A stretch of 64,000 bases of DNA, taken from contig NC_088300.1 of NCBI RefSeq assembly GCF_032854445.1, positions 27,015,608-27,079,607 on the forward strand, read 5' to 3'. The notes under the pieces were generated by a model, which was not told the origin of the DNA, did not search any database, and was given only the letters and a program-made list of their open reading frames with translations. Both the position numbers and the translations under genes were made by a program. Source of the stretch: Liolophura sinensis (lineage: Eukaryota > Mollusca > Polyplacophora > Chitonida > Chitonidae). Shown one piece after another: positions 24,138 to 37,167 of this stretch. Positions within the stretch are counted from its first letter, which is position 1, and each line of letters begins with the position of its first letter.

Positions 24138-25198
24138 CTATTTCTAAAAGAAAGTCATCCATTTTAAGGTGAAGCATGACATGTGAGAAAAGTGCACTAC
24201 ATTTCTTTAGCATGGGGTAGATATAGACATGAATGTGTGTGCCATGATGGAGGTTTTTCTGTGGTGTTAGTAATGTCTGGACTTCAAAATGGCCGATACA
24301 ACTAAATATAACATGACCTCTACATTAGGAAATAAAAAAGCAATCTGAAGCTGTTAAAATATTCGCTGCAAATATCCGGTGATTGGCAAAGAGTACTTGT
24401 AAGTTATAGGGCGCGTTCATGAGGCGCACTCGATTGAGCTGTTTCCTTTGACAATCAATGCTTGTAAGATTGGAATAAGGCCTCTCCAGAAGCTGTGATA
24501 ATGATTGGCTCAAATCACTATAACCGGAGCTGACTTATCAAACGTGTGCATTTATTCCCAAGCCCGTGGCTAAGGATGAGCGCCGCATCTACCGTCAAGC
24601 CTCTGATTCTTACCGGAATCAATTTCCCCTCAGCGGTTTGATTGATTTGTATCATTTTGGCCCATGTCTCTATTCAGTAAAAAGTGGTAATTCTGCCTAA
24701 ACAATATTCAAAATAATTTAGATGGGAAAGGGTTGTACGACACGTATCGATTACCACAGCGTTGGCTTAAACAGGCGAGTGTCGGCATCGAGGTGAGACA
24801 TGTTTGCTTCGGTTAAGATCTTATAAAAACACTCGATAACCAGTGATTTACAGCCACCTACCATGACGGAAACCATAAATGCATTTTGTCATTTCCAAGC
24901 ACGACTTCATCACGCTAAGCACTAGGCCCCACGAAGAAGCCAGGCACCCCTGAGGAGGTTCTTGCCATTTTGCAGCTGTTCCATCGACCCTAGGAATGCA
25001 AGGAACGTGCGTGCTAATAGAGTGTCATTGCCTAATTCCCCGATCAGAAATTGGCTCTGAGCACAATCTTTTACCCTGATATCGCTTTCCTGGTCGCCTC
25101 CATCCTAAACTGATCAAGATGTCTTGAAGCCATCAAAGGTCATGACGATATATAATTTAGACACCGTGATGAGGGTAAAATTCAACCTTCGCTCGCTG

Positions 25199-25310
25199 TT
25201 ATGAGGCTAGCTCAATGAGGATGAAGAAGGCACTAACAGGTAAATTGAACAAGGCAAGGACCCAGAATGGTGTCATGCAAAAGGAGAACAGCCAGGAGTA
25301 TCCATTGAGG
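25199..25310 (-). other. Candidate terminal exon of a membrane protein
   Basis: On the minus strand the acceptor TTTCATCTTGCAG (25311-25323) is followed by an open frame. It encodes about 36 residues, including NGYSWLFSFCMTPFWVLALF and NLPVSAFFILIELAS, and ends at TAA. The composition is strongly hydrophobic with aromatic residues, as in one or two transmembrane helices at a protein C-terminus. The acceptor and the residue mix look real, but I do not recognise the family and found no partner exon, so chance remains possible. Confidence 0.35.
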
Positions 25311-26138
25311 CCTGCAAGATGAAACAGATGTTCTAAGCGTATACATAGTGTTAATAACTTGTAAATCGTTATTGATCCAACAGCTAAGCATACCAAAAAC
25401 TAACTAGTGTTCAGCGGTTACATTATTCACTGTGCTATCGGATTTGTTCAAGAAAATGAAAATTTAAATCATCAGTATATAGTCTCAATTGCACTTAGTA
25501 CATGTTCATCTGAAGCAGAAGGGCAGCTTGTGCTAGACAGTTCCCTGAAACACGGGTATTACATGTATGCCCTTTGCAGGATTTCAAAAGACAAATTATC
25601 CCGGAGAAAGGGGCAAAAAGTTTTACGATTTTCCAAGACTGTTTATCTCCGTTATCTACATCTGTATGCGCTCGCCTTTGTGACAACCTGTGTTTGGAAT
25701 TCTTAAGATTGCAATACAGCTGAAGGTGACCTTATTCGTCAACTGTTCGGAGGACTCTAGAAGGATGGCCTTTGTGGTAGAACAGCAATCACAGCTGATA
25801 AATGAGCAATCCGACGGGCAACAGCAGCAAGGGGTTCCGGAACTCTCGCACACCGCACCAGTTCGCCTTCGAAATGGAGTGTATTATTTGTAATACTTCG
25901 TTTCAGGACTATTTTGTCATCAGACGTTGGGTTTGGATAAGTCGGTCATCTGTCACTTTCAAATATAGTGTTGAGTTGTGAACGTGGAAGGGCCTGGGAA
26001 TACACAGGCTTACAAACACAGTAGCATAATTTGTGTTCAAGTAAGCAAGTCCGTAGGGTCACATCAATAACCGTCTCCTCTGTCTCGCAGAATCGACCCT
26101 ACAGGCTCTGTGATCTAACAAAGCCTCAGATGCTTAGT
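25311..26138. other. No gene recognised
   Basis: Only short open frames are seen (for example 25765-25893, plus, Gln-rich). None is supported. Confidence 0.4.
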
Positions 26139-26168
26139 TGGGGGGGGGGTGGGGTGGAGGGGGGCATG
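26139..26168 (+). repeat. G-run, possible G-quadruplex
   Basis: A run of G tracts separated by single T or A bases, long enough for an intramolecular quadruplex on the plus strand. Confidence 0.6.
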
Positions 26169-27215
26169 TGGTTCGTCTTGTAATGGCGGAGTAGGGCGGA
26201 ACTAGCTGTCAATCTTTCACCTGTTCATTTACACCTGATGGACATTGCCCGTTGGCATTAGGACATATACAACACATACGAAGTTGATGTAGAGTGATAA
26301 AATCAAGATGTGGTAAAACGTACAAGACGCAGTCTTCGATTCGTTAATTTAACGGAGTACACTCTCCCGCGCACTGATGACTCGGTCTCTAGCTAATTAG
26401 TAGATATTCAATGCATGAATAAATATGTTACCGGTTTCCTCATAAAACACCTTCTGGTTTACAAAAGCAGGAATGCGCAACAGATTCCACAGCTTATACC
26501 CGGATTCCTTTAGGCGCGATAAGTAGACTCTTACACATAGATTTCCGTTCAAATGCAGCAGCTAATGATTCAGAAAAAAAAGAATTTATGGTAATACATG
26601 TACAAGATCGATTTGTCCATCATAACCTCGACAGATTAACCAGTGTGTTCATCAGTCAATGAAATAATTTATTTTTAATTGGCCAATCAGTAAATTAGAG
26701 CACTTTTTGACCTAGCCGATTGTATACATTCGGAACAGTTATTTCATAAATCGAAGAAAGGAAGGCGGTATAAATCTCATACCACTAAGCCACGTAATCT
26801 GTCTTTTAATCTCATTGGAGACTGGAATGTCTTTTACAGCACATTTAATATGATTGATCAGCCGTACCTTTTGTGGTAATGGCAGAATGACCAGCATTCA
26901 TTGAGTTTTCTGTTGCAGTGATTTTCTAGCCGTCTACACTATAGAAGCATAATAACTAGCAACGGGTGAACAAACACGATCCATTCATGGCAAATCTGCT
27001 GACTAGCTGAAGTACTAAAGCGCACTTTGTTTATTTATCTTCAAGTAATGTCTCATCTTTGTCCATCGTTTCCTCGCAAACACTATCGGCACCCTGGTGC
27101 AAGACAGGTAACATTCAAGCCTGCTCCGACATGCGATCATTGTCAATAGGGTCCAACAATGTTTCACTCAGTGTTCATTATAAGAGCGTGGGAGCTCAGA
27201 TACACACAGTATTGA

Positions 27216-27581
27216 TCAGCTCTGGTCATTTGTGTGTTTGGGCGCACAATTACACAGCCTTTCCAACGCTCGATACCAACGATTATTAAAAGCGGTGCCA
27301 CTGACTATGCTGGCGTATATAATGCCATGCATCTGGTCCGGGAAAGACGAGAATCTACTGGCCGCATATACGCCGGTTATCCCAGGACGGCAGTGGCTTG
27401 ACAAGACTGAACATGCTGCTCGTTTCCTGACCCCATTCCACCATTCACAGGGGATCCCGACGGCATCTTTAATCCTCCACTGGCGACTGTTAACCGTTAT
27501 CAGAATGATGGCATCAGCTGTGCTGCATGTCTGTAGAGCCGAGTAAGTGGACCATACGCTACAACTGACAATCACCAGCAA
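27216..27581. other. Open-frame-rich patch, both strands, unassigned
   Basis: Frames are open on both strands here (27232-27546 plus, 104 codons; 27216-27581 minus, 121 codons), and the base composition is richer in G+C than the surroundings. On the plus strand an acceptor-like ATTCACAG (to 27450) and a strong donor GA|GTAAGTGG (27543) would bound a 92-nt exon. I recognise no domain in any frame. It could be an exon or a decayed transposon fragment. Confidence 0.25.
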
Positions 27582-27780
27582 ATGAAGACCGATTCATAGT
27601 CCATGGACATTGGCCTAAAATGCCTTTTCTCCAGAGGGATATGTTTTTGTTCTGGCAGAAATCTACGACAAAACCTTCTTAGACTATACTCCAACGAAAA
27701 TCTAAAGGTTATAATGCTTACTGATTATTTCAGCTTCTAACGTATACGAGAAGGCTTAATGACAAACAAACGAAAAACAT

Positions 27781-27829
27781 TGGGGGTGGGATGAGTGTGT
27801 GTGTGTGGGGGGGGGGGGGGGGGGGGGCA
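27781..27829 (+). repeat. (GT)n / poly-G tract
   Basis: A GTGTGTGTGTG run is followed by an unbroken G tract of about 20 bases. It is prone to quadruplex formation and to sequencing error, so its length may not be exact. Confidence 0.85.
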
Positions 27830-29273
27830 ACACACACGAAAACAGAATAGATGTTCACTTACAATTATGAACCAACAGCCCTAATTGGCCTTGTGTTGGC
27901 AAGTATCACAATGCTTGGATTATCTTTTTGTTTCAATGCAAAGGAAGCCTTTGATACTATTTGAAATGTGATTCCCTGAATGTGTAGCCAAGATTGGTGG
28001 GTTTTCTTCTGAGCACAAGTTGGCATTTTTACATAAACAGGCAGACAAAGAGATTTATGCCACCACTGGCTCTGGCTTGTATTCCCTCAAACTCAGGACA
28101 ACTTTAAATTACATTTATTATCCTTAGAATCGATGTCTATTTAAATGTACAGCAGCACGGCCTCAGTTTCTATGACGTTAACGATAGCAGTCCACGGCGT
28201 TACGCCACACGCATGCGACAAAGTAAAGTGAAATCACTGATTAGAATTCTAAATGAATGGTCAGTAATTTTTAATTAATTAAGGTGCAGATTCTAGAGTG
28301 TGATGCGTTCTTTCAATAAAAAAAATCCCGGCTAAATTAGAGCAATTGTCTGATCGACAGCTGTGTTTGATGGGAAGAGTAAGTCTTCTTCAATGATCTA
28401 TTTTCAGGATTCATTTAATGATTAAAGGAGTTTGTACTGCAGGGTGGCTTCTCATTCAACTCGGAGTCCTGCAGTCGGTCGATGGTGTGTCGGCCAGCCT
28501 TGGGTCGATACGCCCTCCTTCAAGCCTCTGCACGACTCGGGCTCTTTTAACAGGACGCTTCCCTGACGCTTACCCGGCGCTTATTCAGCCGGCACGGTCC
28601 GAGACGTGGAGAACAAATCACGACATAGCTTTACTATCAAGTCTCCTCACAGAGGTTGCGACAGACAAACACACCTAGTCCACTGCCCCTGCTCAGCCAG
28701 AACAAAGGTCTTCACTTCTGAATGGTAGATTGTCAGAATTGTTGAGGAGGTCCATATGTGGTGTTCTCACATAGTCCGTGTTTTGAAACGGCCAAATGTG
28801 GCCTCCCATGGCTTGGCGGGCCCCTAATGCTCGGAACTGTCCACGGCAACGCCCAATGAATTAAATACTGTTTCTCGCACCAACACGAGCAATCTGTGTT
28901 AATGGACACAAACCTGATCGCTTTATATTACATTTAGCCGCGATCTGGCAGGGAGTCCTGACAAGACGATTGGTATTTTGAACATGTCCAGGGGAGACAT
29001 GTATACACATTTCACAACTAATAAAAGCAGATTACAAATACAATTGGCGAAATAGATCGCTACAATCAACTCATTCTCAGTGTAATGTAATCTAATTATT
29101 TAAACAAAGGCAACAGCTTACTATAAGTCATTAAATTTGCAGTAAAATTGGTTTCATAAAGCAATCCACGGAGATGCAAAAGTCACATCAACTGGAAGTC
29201 TGTATTTCTAAGAAATAAATTACGAGAAAAAAACATATCCGACTATCAGGGAGAAGAACTATCGTTAACGAGA
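27830..29273. other. No gene recognised
   Basis: Short chance frames only. The one at 28418-28678 (plus, 86 codons) has no recognisable motif. Confidence 0.45.
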
Positions 29274-29452
29274 AGAACAACAATAACGCTTTCCTATCAT
29301 AGAACTGATTTCTGACGGTAAAAATGGTACCAAAACAACAACAACATCGCCATTCTGTTATACGACTGCTTTTCGCAGTTAAAAAAGGCACCAAAAACAA
29401 CACTAACGCCCTTCTACTATCAAAATGGTCTTCTCGGGTAAAAATGGGTGTT
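29274..29452. repeat. Diverged triplicated unit of about 60 bp
   Basis: Three successive blocks share ACAACA, AACGC.TTC/CATCGCCATTC, CTATCA/TTATAC, a TTCTC-like word and GGTAAAAATGG or a variant. The copies are substantially diverged, suggesting an old minisatellite. Confidence 0.55.
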
Positions 29453-29629
29453 AATATATATCAGTACATACATTTAGTTGAAGAAAGACGCCTAATTGTT
29501 GGTATAGACGACGGGCCTTTGTCCGGTGAAGCGAGCTTCCGCTAATTCAGCTGAGACTTTAATTTATTAGGTTTGTTTTGTCTTTGGAGAAGGTACGTGG
29601 TATTAAGGAAGCCAACCTCTCATCTTCCT

Positions 29630-29708
29630 GTAGCCAAACACCTAATCGCTGTTGTATCATGAAAATTTCGCACGGCGTAAAACACCAATTAAATAAACAA
29701 GTAAATAT
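29630..29708 (+). mobile_element. SINE 3'-end fragment
   Basis: Only the tail is left: CACGGCGTAAAACACCAATT followed by AAATAAACAAGTAAAT. Confidence 0.6.
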
Positions 29709-31383
29709 ATTTCAATCCGTTTCTTTTACTATTATAATTTCATGACACCAGGTCCAAGTCAGTAAAAAGAATGGAGTATTTTTATGTGCTTACACCAACA
29801 TGCACAGACTTCCATTCTTTTGGAAGTAAATTACTGAGCAAGTTCTTCAGTACTGGGTTCAATACCAATGATATAAATAAATAAATAAATGATTACATTA
29901 TTCAACAGCTATTCGGTCAATAGACATGAACAAAAATGTCTTTCATAGATTTCGCGTTTCCCACATCTGTAGAGGAATTGACATGGTCGAGGAGTAGTGT
30001 GTATGTGTGTAGTGTGTATTATGCCAGATTAACACCTACCGCGACAAATTTTGGTATGGTACGAGACGTTCTGGGTAGAGAAAGGCAATGTTTGAAATGA
30101 TATCAGACGTTCTGCATGGAGAAAGAACTTGCTGTACTCATGCACAGCGTTCCTGTTGTTAAGTGCATGGCCTCCCAGCCTATTCTGACAGAAGTCAAAA
30201 TGGTGTCCCGAGTAAACTTATTACGCCTACTCGCTGTCGGGTTGGATAGACTGACATGTCTATGAAGGGCTGTTGAGAATGGGCGCCAATCCACATGGGG
30301 GATTGTTGCTGGGAAATGTAGCCTGGGGACAGGAACTAGCACTTCACACGATGCTGATGCTTTATTATCACAAGGATATGGCGTTGTTAATCATCAGTCT
30401 GCGCGTTCACATGAGGCATCATCGAGATTCCCATATATCCGATTTTCCGATTAATGTCGAGATATCTAACTGATAACGGTTGTTCATTACTGCGCGGTTC
30501 AACTCGCTTTTACGTGTCTACCTGAATCACGTTGGTTACAGCATCAGCAGTAAACAGTTTTATGTATCAGCGTTACATGATATTGTATTTTATAATCATC
30601 AAATATGATTGAATTAAAGAATGCAAAATTTTTGAGAATAATAACTTTCAAATTATTCAAATCATTCTTTGAAAGAATTTCGTAGCAAACAGTGATTTGA
30701 CCGCATGGGAGAGCTTGGCCTTCAAGGAAGTCAGGCATATTAATCAGGTTCGGGACAACAACATGTATAAATGTTGCAAGGTTGCTTCCAAGTAAAAACG
30801 AACAAAAGACATTAGATCTGAGAAGTGTTTCATTCATCCCAGCTTAGCTCTCAGAAATGAAGATATGTACTCTCTTCCCTCCACTAACCTGGAACTCGCT
30901 CTTTAGTAGCGTGCTGTCTTGAAAACGTCAAGCTGTCCGCTACAACAGGCTTCTATATATACGGCAATTCTGACGTCATATCGTCTAGTTTTTCATGAAT
31001 GACAAAGACAACAAGGCCAGATTAACACAGTACCCGGCGCGTAGACAGAAAGCCAGGCTTTGCTAACCGCCATTTTCGATTCCAGGCAGCCACACTTGGC
31101 ATGTGCCGGAAAAAGTTTAACACGTGGAACGTTTGTGTTGAAAGCAGCAAGATGTACGTCATTAAAAGGGCAATTGACAGCTTGTTTGGAAGTATTTACT
31201 TTTATTTTTGCATTAATAATTAACAGAATAAAGTATAAGCAACGTACTATTGTGAAAAGTTAATTGGTCTTAATTGGCAAGAACACCAGCGTCCATCCAA
31301 GCAACAGTCAAGAGACATCAAAATGGCGGTTTGTGAAGTTCGGTTGGTTTCCGAGTTCGTATATCAGTTACATATGTGTTAAT

Positions 31384-31512
31384 TGCGACGATATTTTACG
31401 CCGTGGTCAATAAGTTTCCTCTTATACAACGGCGGGCAGCATTATGGTGAGATGAAAACCGGACAGAACCAGGAGGAAATCATAAAAACTGGCAGATTTT
31501 CCAATGTACAGC
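31384..31512 (-). mobile_element. SINE, family 1, degraded fragment
   Basis: The plus strand shows TTTTACGCCGTGGTCAATAAG, ACGGCGGGCAGCATTATGG and GAAAACCGGACAGAACCAGG, the reversed 3' half of the element. The poly-A-like tail and the head are lost. Confidence 0.75.
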
Positions 31513-34500
31513 CGCGCCTTTGCCGATAAAAAAACTTACATTGTTATGTTTCATTTCTTTCATATGTGGAAAAGGTTGCGGAAGAGTTTATAAAATCCAA
31601 ACGTTCTAATCCACAAAAAATGCAAAACTGTTCGCAAGTTATTTTCTCAATCTATATAGAAGTGCCAAGGGATATTTAAAACAACAGGCTACAAAAAATA
31701 TGGGAAGACTGCAGTTCCGCCTGTAGAGTATACTTGTGGACAAATGTTCAAATAAATTTCTCAGCGAGAAGCGTTGCTGCCGGAAGATGTGGTAATAAAG
31801 TTTTATAGCCAAATATCTGCTGGCAGGGATCAAGGTTAAGCTCTTGGTTTTATTGACGTTGTTTGGCAATGGCACAGAAGGACATTGGAGTGATGTCGTG
31901 TCATTTTGTGCAGCTGCGACAATTACATGAATTTACAGTTACATTATACTTTATCGAGGATAAATACAAAGATTAGCATATCGCTAAAAAGACAAGAAAT
32001 GAGACACTTCAGCATACGGAAAACACATGGACTGTTCAATTGGCGCGTGTGATTCAAGTCTCCTTTCTTTCCAAAAAAATGTAACGTTATGTAATTAAAC
32101 TAGTCCACCATGAATAAAATCTGATTTTTTTCGCTTTTTTTATTCGAGAGAGGAAGTGCACAAAGTTACGTTTCCAACAAGAATTTTTTTATTGTATATA
32201 AATGTTTTACAGACATACACACACCGAAGTCAAAATATGGAGTTCGATCAGGGACGCCTGTAAAAGTGTAAAGCTAACGGAAAACAGCAGATGTTTGCTC
32301 ATTCACTAATGAAGTTAGTCCAAACAATGAAGTGCAATACACAGATGTACAAACCCCATAGTCACAGTAAGGGGAACCTTGGAAAAATCTTATTCATGGC
32401 CAAAGAAAGACGGTTACCTAGCTGATCTGTATTAGCTGTCAATATGAAGAGTATGCTGAAGAGTTCACACTTATACACCATGTTTATTGGTAGAAAAAGC
32501 CTAGGTGCCCAGCGAAACCCTCCGACCTTCGTAATTTACGGGAGAAACGTTAAGGTATCTGCAGGTACAGCCAATCTAGCGAGAGCCGGTGTAGAACCAG
32601 GATCGTCACTGGGTATGGACAGCTCAACCGTAGCGAGGCACGCGTTTTAGGCGAAGACACTATGCATATGAACTGACGGAGAAGGAACAAAATAGTAAGT
32701 CTGACCCCCCCATGGATTGCAACACGGCTGTGGCCATTTCCCTTCGCCACCATCAATTTAAAACCCGTTACCGGTCAATATTAAACCCACTACATGGCCG
32801 GGGCGAGGGCCGGCCTGGTTAAGTTAACGCTTAAATCTTTAGCCTTATAATCTATGATATATTCACCATCTCGTTCCATCCACTTATCTAATTACTATTG
32901 ATTCACTAGTCAGTATATTTGCTTATGCATGAATACGTCTATATATTGATCTACCAGTGCTATGTTTATCCTACAGGAGCAGGGCTCGTGTGACGGTTAG
33001 CTGTAGTATACAGCTAGACCATACAACCCTGCCGTCGTTCTACAGAGCTTTGACAATACCCGGATTGATCGTCAGACCGGTTTACGTCATTAACTGATAC
33101 AAGGCTTCGAATAATAACTTTATGTAGTAACAGACAACCTGCAGCCGTATCGGACTGCCGCCTTCGCAAAAGCCTGGCACCAAACGGGCCTCCGACAGAA
33201 CTAGGGAATCGCAGAAAGCTGGACAGCTCGATAAGAACACGTCTTGTGCATGAAACCGTATATCCCGTGCTGAATCAGAAATAATCAAACAGGCCTAAAC
33301 CCGCGAAACGAGTTGGCTTCTGTGTAGACATCCATACCAATAAGAGCGTACCTATAGTTCGTATATGGCGACTGCTGCTACCGATATGAATAGATCAGTC
33401 ATGGTGAACAGCATTTTTGCCCAAGTTTTTCTTGAATTAAAGGTGAAGACGAAACATTTACAATTGAATAACTAAAGACATTGGCGCCACGGGTCGCGTA
33501 AAGACAGGGAGAAGCACTATGAAAACGCTATCAATTTGCATTCCACTGTCTAGTCTGATCGCATCTACATGGATAGCCTTTTTCTTGAACAGTTGCCATT
33601 TTTCTTTGGCGATTTTATTGACCAAACGTTGGTGTCTTCGTGTCAGAGGATATACGACGATAATATAGATTCTTCAGCACTGTGTCTGGCTGACCAGTCG
33701 TACTAAGGACCGTCGTGATAAAGTGCCAGCCAAAGTAGCTGCCGTTGTTCTGTTTGGGCTTCTTGGATCTTGGCCAGCAACATGGAAACATTCTGCCTTC
33801 TATCCCTGGCCTCATCTTGCGAGGGCGGGCGAGAGAGTGATAAAGGGCTTAAACCGCCTTTCTTCGAGTAGTTTGTTTTGTCGCTAAATACAGAAAGCCA
33901 GAGTCGTTGCTGAAAGGTCTTTCTTTAACACAGGTCGACTAACGGCTCCAAGTTAGACACCATTTAAGACGAGATTAGAACAATAAATGTAGCGAGGTTT
34001 CAAATAAATACATGTATTTGATTACAAAATGATTCATCATGGCTGCCAAAAGTTTCGCGCCAGTAAAAGGAACAAGCGCTGACCAGTTGGTACTTACACC
34101 AGTAAACAATACGATCTCAAACATCCTAAAAATGACTGACCCCATACTGACTTCGTTTATACATATACTCAATGATTTGACATTTGAATTGCGCGATCCC
34201 GCAGTTCATTGGTCAATCACAAGGACAGCTTATCCAATGAAATCAACGCTCTATTTATCGTAGATTTTTTCTTCCTAGATTTTTTATATCCTAGTCTAAC
34301 AAAATCTTTTTGATGGATTTGTGAATTGCAAGTCAGAAGAAATACACCTGCCTAAACATCCAAGGACTTGAATGCTCCTATGATCAAAAATGAGTGGCAA
34401 ATCGAAACAAAATGGCTGCCAAAACGGCACAAGCCTATCACGCCGCGGTTACAAATGCAATCTTGTGCCTGTGTTTTTGAAGGGCGTTGTGGAGAAACAC

Positions 34501-34880
34501 GGTATAGACGAAGACGGTATTATCTGGTCTGAATTTGGCGACATATTCGAGTAGAAAGAAGACTTCATCATTTGTAACCCGTTGTGTGTTGAATCTACAA
34601 GTCTCCAGGATTTACATATCCTTTCCACAGACACGAGGACATTACGTTTAGTTGAGTAAATGTATATCGGTAATTGTTATTTCACAAATGACCTCCAGCA
34701 TCACTAGCACGTGGATCTATGCAGTAATCTGAAATCATCGAATAAGTACATTATCATGTATGGCAATAATCTATCGGAAACTCATGAATTTTGTTACTGA
34801 CCTTACACTGAATTCCTTTTGCACAAGAAAAGGGTGCATGATGTAGACATGAAAACATTTCTTGTGTATGCTTTTTTGCA
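31513..34880. other. No gene recognised
   Basis: Only short frames are seen. Several ATGGCGGC/ATGGCTGCC words (for example near 34038 and 34411) recall start-site or YY1 motifs, but nothing else supports a gene. Confidence 0.45.
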
Positions 34881-34881
34881 G

Positions 34882-35144
34882 TAAATAAATTTTTCGGGGG
34901 CCCCCGTGGCAATGACTCTGGAGCCTTTCACCAATGCGGTCGCTGTGAGTTCAAGTCTAGCTTATGCTGGGAAGGTCTGTCAGCAGCCTGCGGATGGTCG
35001 TGGATTTCCCCCGGATTCTGCCGGGCTTCCTCCCGCCATAATGCTGGCCAACGTCGTAAAAGTGAAATATTCTTGAGTGCGGCGTAAAATACCAATCAAA
35101 TAAATAAATGGGAAAAAAATATGAATAAATAAATAAAATTTTCG
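34882..35144 (+). mobile_element. SINE, family 1, with imperfect target-site duplication
   Basis: The head is shortened (CCCCCGTGGC..AATGACTCTGGAGCC). Box B GAGTTCAAGTCTAGC, core GTGGATTTCCCCCGGATTC and TTCCTCCCGCCATAATGC, and end GTAAAATACCAATCAAATAA are all visible. The tail is interrupted by GGGAAAAAAATATG. AAATAAATTTTTCG at the left (34883-34896) and AAATAAAATTTTCG at the right (to 35144) look like a duplicated target. Confidence 0.88.
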
Positions 35145-35757
35145 CTATTCTGTGCACAGTATCTAATGTTCATCTACCAAAAGTCTGTTTCCTGCCAAAT
35201 ATCGTCAGATTCCAGTAATGGTATCCCCTCATGAGAAGCATTTAAAGAAATTATTACTAGCCATACATGTAAAGCAGATCTAATCAAGCTTTGGTGTGCG
35301 GGAAAAACACAAAATAACCTCATATTCTCCAACACGGAATTATTCGAAGCTTCGAATAAGACCGCAGAAGGCATTATTAGGAACGAAGGATTTAGATGAA
35401 AATAAATAAAAAAAAGATTGTATCTAGATGTGGAGAGGGCAAGATTAGCTTATCCCGTGTCTGTCAGTCTGAGTGGTACATGACATACCCGCCAACTTCC
35501 TCCCTACCACGTTCCTCTCACCCAGACGGCCTCGAATCGATCAGAGAGCCTTCCGCAGGCTTGCACAGTTCATATCTCACTTGACTGCAGTAGAAGCCAG
35601 ACTCTATTAAAGATTTTGATGTCTAAACATCATTGATACTGAATTTCATGATCGTCAGGAAAGGTTCCAACGTGAAACTGCTGTATACCACCTTTGCACC
35701 AAAGTTAAAATGGCGGCGCCAAAAATATATGGATACAAGTGTCAACGGAGCAGATAC

Positions 35758-35828
35758 ACATGTACCCAACCGCAAGTCAAACTGTACCCAACCGCAAGTC
35801 TAAATGTACCCAACCGCAAGTCAAAGTG
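35758..35828. repeat. 22-23-bp tandem repeat, 3 copies
   Basis: TGTACCCAACCGCAAGTC is repeated three times with short spacers. It lies inside a short open frame (35710-36030) that I do not regard as coding. Confidence 0.9.
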
Positions 35829-35888
35829 GTTTTCACAGAAATGCATTTGTTTAGCTGAACGTCTACTAATTGATGGGAGTATAGTTGG

Positions 35889-35925
35889 TCAAAAAAAACC
35901 AAAAAAAAACACACACACACACAAA
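35889..35925. repeat. A-rich / (CA)n microsatellite
   Basis: Runs of A interrupted by CC, then (CA)6-7. Confidence 0.85.
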
Positions 35926-36927
35926 GTTATGGCAAAAAGTTTCTTAACAGCTTCAAAAACGCTGGCGGAAATTTTACGGATTGTATCTTATCTCTCGAGT
36001 AATTCATGCATGGCCCTAAAGATTCAGTAGGTGAGGTCAGAACGTCTGTTAAACAATGACCTGGCGTACCAACCGGATGTAAGTGAAAATGATATTCATA
36101 CCGAACTGCTGACTGCCAACCGGAAATGATCGTCTGTTTCCCGTGATGGCCACCGCTGTCTTCCTCCTCGGATTAGCCACATGAGAGATCTTACAGAGAG
36201 ACTTTCCAGCAAAGTTTCCCGGAGATTGCCTTATACAGTTGTAGATGCCTAACGAATGGTCTGACCATCTGCCATCTTCCTATGGCTTTCCTCTCATGTC
36301 GAGTTTGGACATTAGTTGTCTTGTGTGTCAGTGAAGCACCTACTAGACAATGGAAGAGTCTCCGGAGAGTTGGAAAATGGTTATCTTTTCTCTGCTAGAA
36401 TAAGAAACCAGAGCCACCCGAAAGAAAGTTTTTAATACAATCATTCTTATCGGAAACTATCCCAGGTCATTCGTCCGTAGCGAATCTCTCGTGGGCTGCA
36501 GGTTTGTGTCCATTACCTCCACCGTGCTGCATCGATGAATTGCCACTAACAAGGCTGGGTGTACACTTCACGAATTGAACATCATCAGTGACATTAGAAT
36601 GTTTTCAAAACAGGTCCGAAATCGGAAGGTTTCATTTCCTGTGAAGATGAAGCGTACATTTTTCTCTATGTGTAACCATCTTCTTTAATCACAACGACTT
36701 TCTCACCAATTCTCCCTAAATCTGGCTCTGTCAGTTGACATATTTTCAACCAGTTATTTTGTTAATGATTTGTCATTGGAATATTTTGATTATATCTTGT
36801 TGACTGTTTTACAGGTGGAGAAGTGGTTTTAAAGCAAAACCAAACACTGGGACTTTCACTGGGCTAGTGCAACGAGAGCATCGCTGCAGCTGACTGAGCC
36901 AGCGATGGTACTCTTTGGCATTTTACA

Positions 36928-37167
36928 TGATTGATTGATTGCTTAACGGCGCACTCAAAGGTTTGTCACTTATGTTATGGGTTCAGGAATACTGTAGTGC
37001 CACTGTCCTCTCTGACCGTACGTGGGAAGTCTGCAGCAACTTGCGGATGGTCTTCGGTTTCCCTCGGGCTCTATCCGATTTTCTCCCACGATAATGCTGA
37101 CCGCCCTCGTATAAATAAAATATTCTTAAGTACGGTTAAAAACACCAATGAAATAAATAAATAAATG
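36928..37167 (+). mobile_element. SINE, family 1, with an inverted tail fragment at its 5' side
   Basis: The part from about 36995 to 37167 is a plus-strand copy (TCTGACCGTACGTGGGAAG, GTTTCCCTCGGGCTC, TTTCTCCCACGATAATGC, AAACACCAATGAAATAAATA). Directly before it, 36928-36975 (TTGATTGCTTAACGGCGCAC then TCAAAGGTTTGTCACTTAT) resembles the reversed tail of another copy. The two face in opposite directions. Confidence 0.75.

Noticed and set aside
34038-34263. Plus-strand frame starting ATGGCTGCC
   Set aside because: The start context is attractive, but the peptide matches nothing and there is no donor or partner exon.
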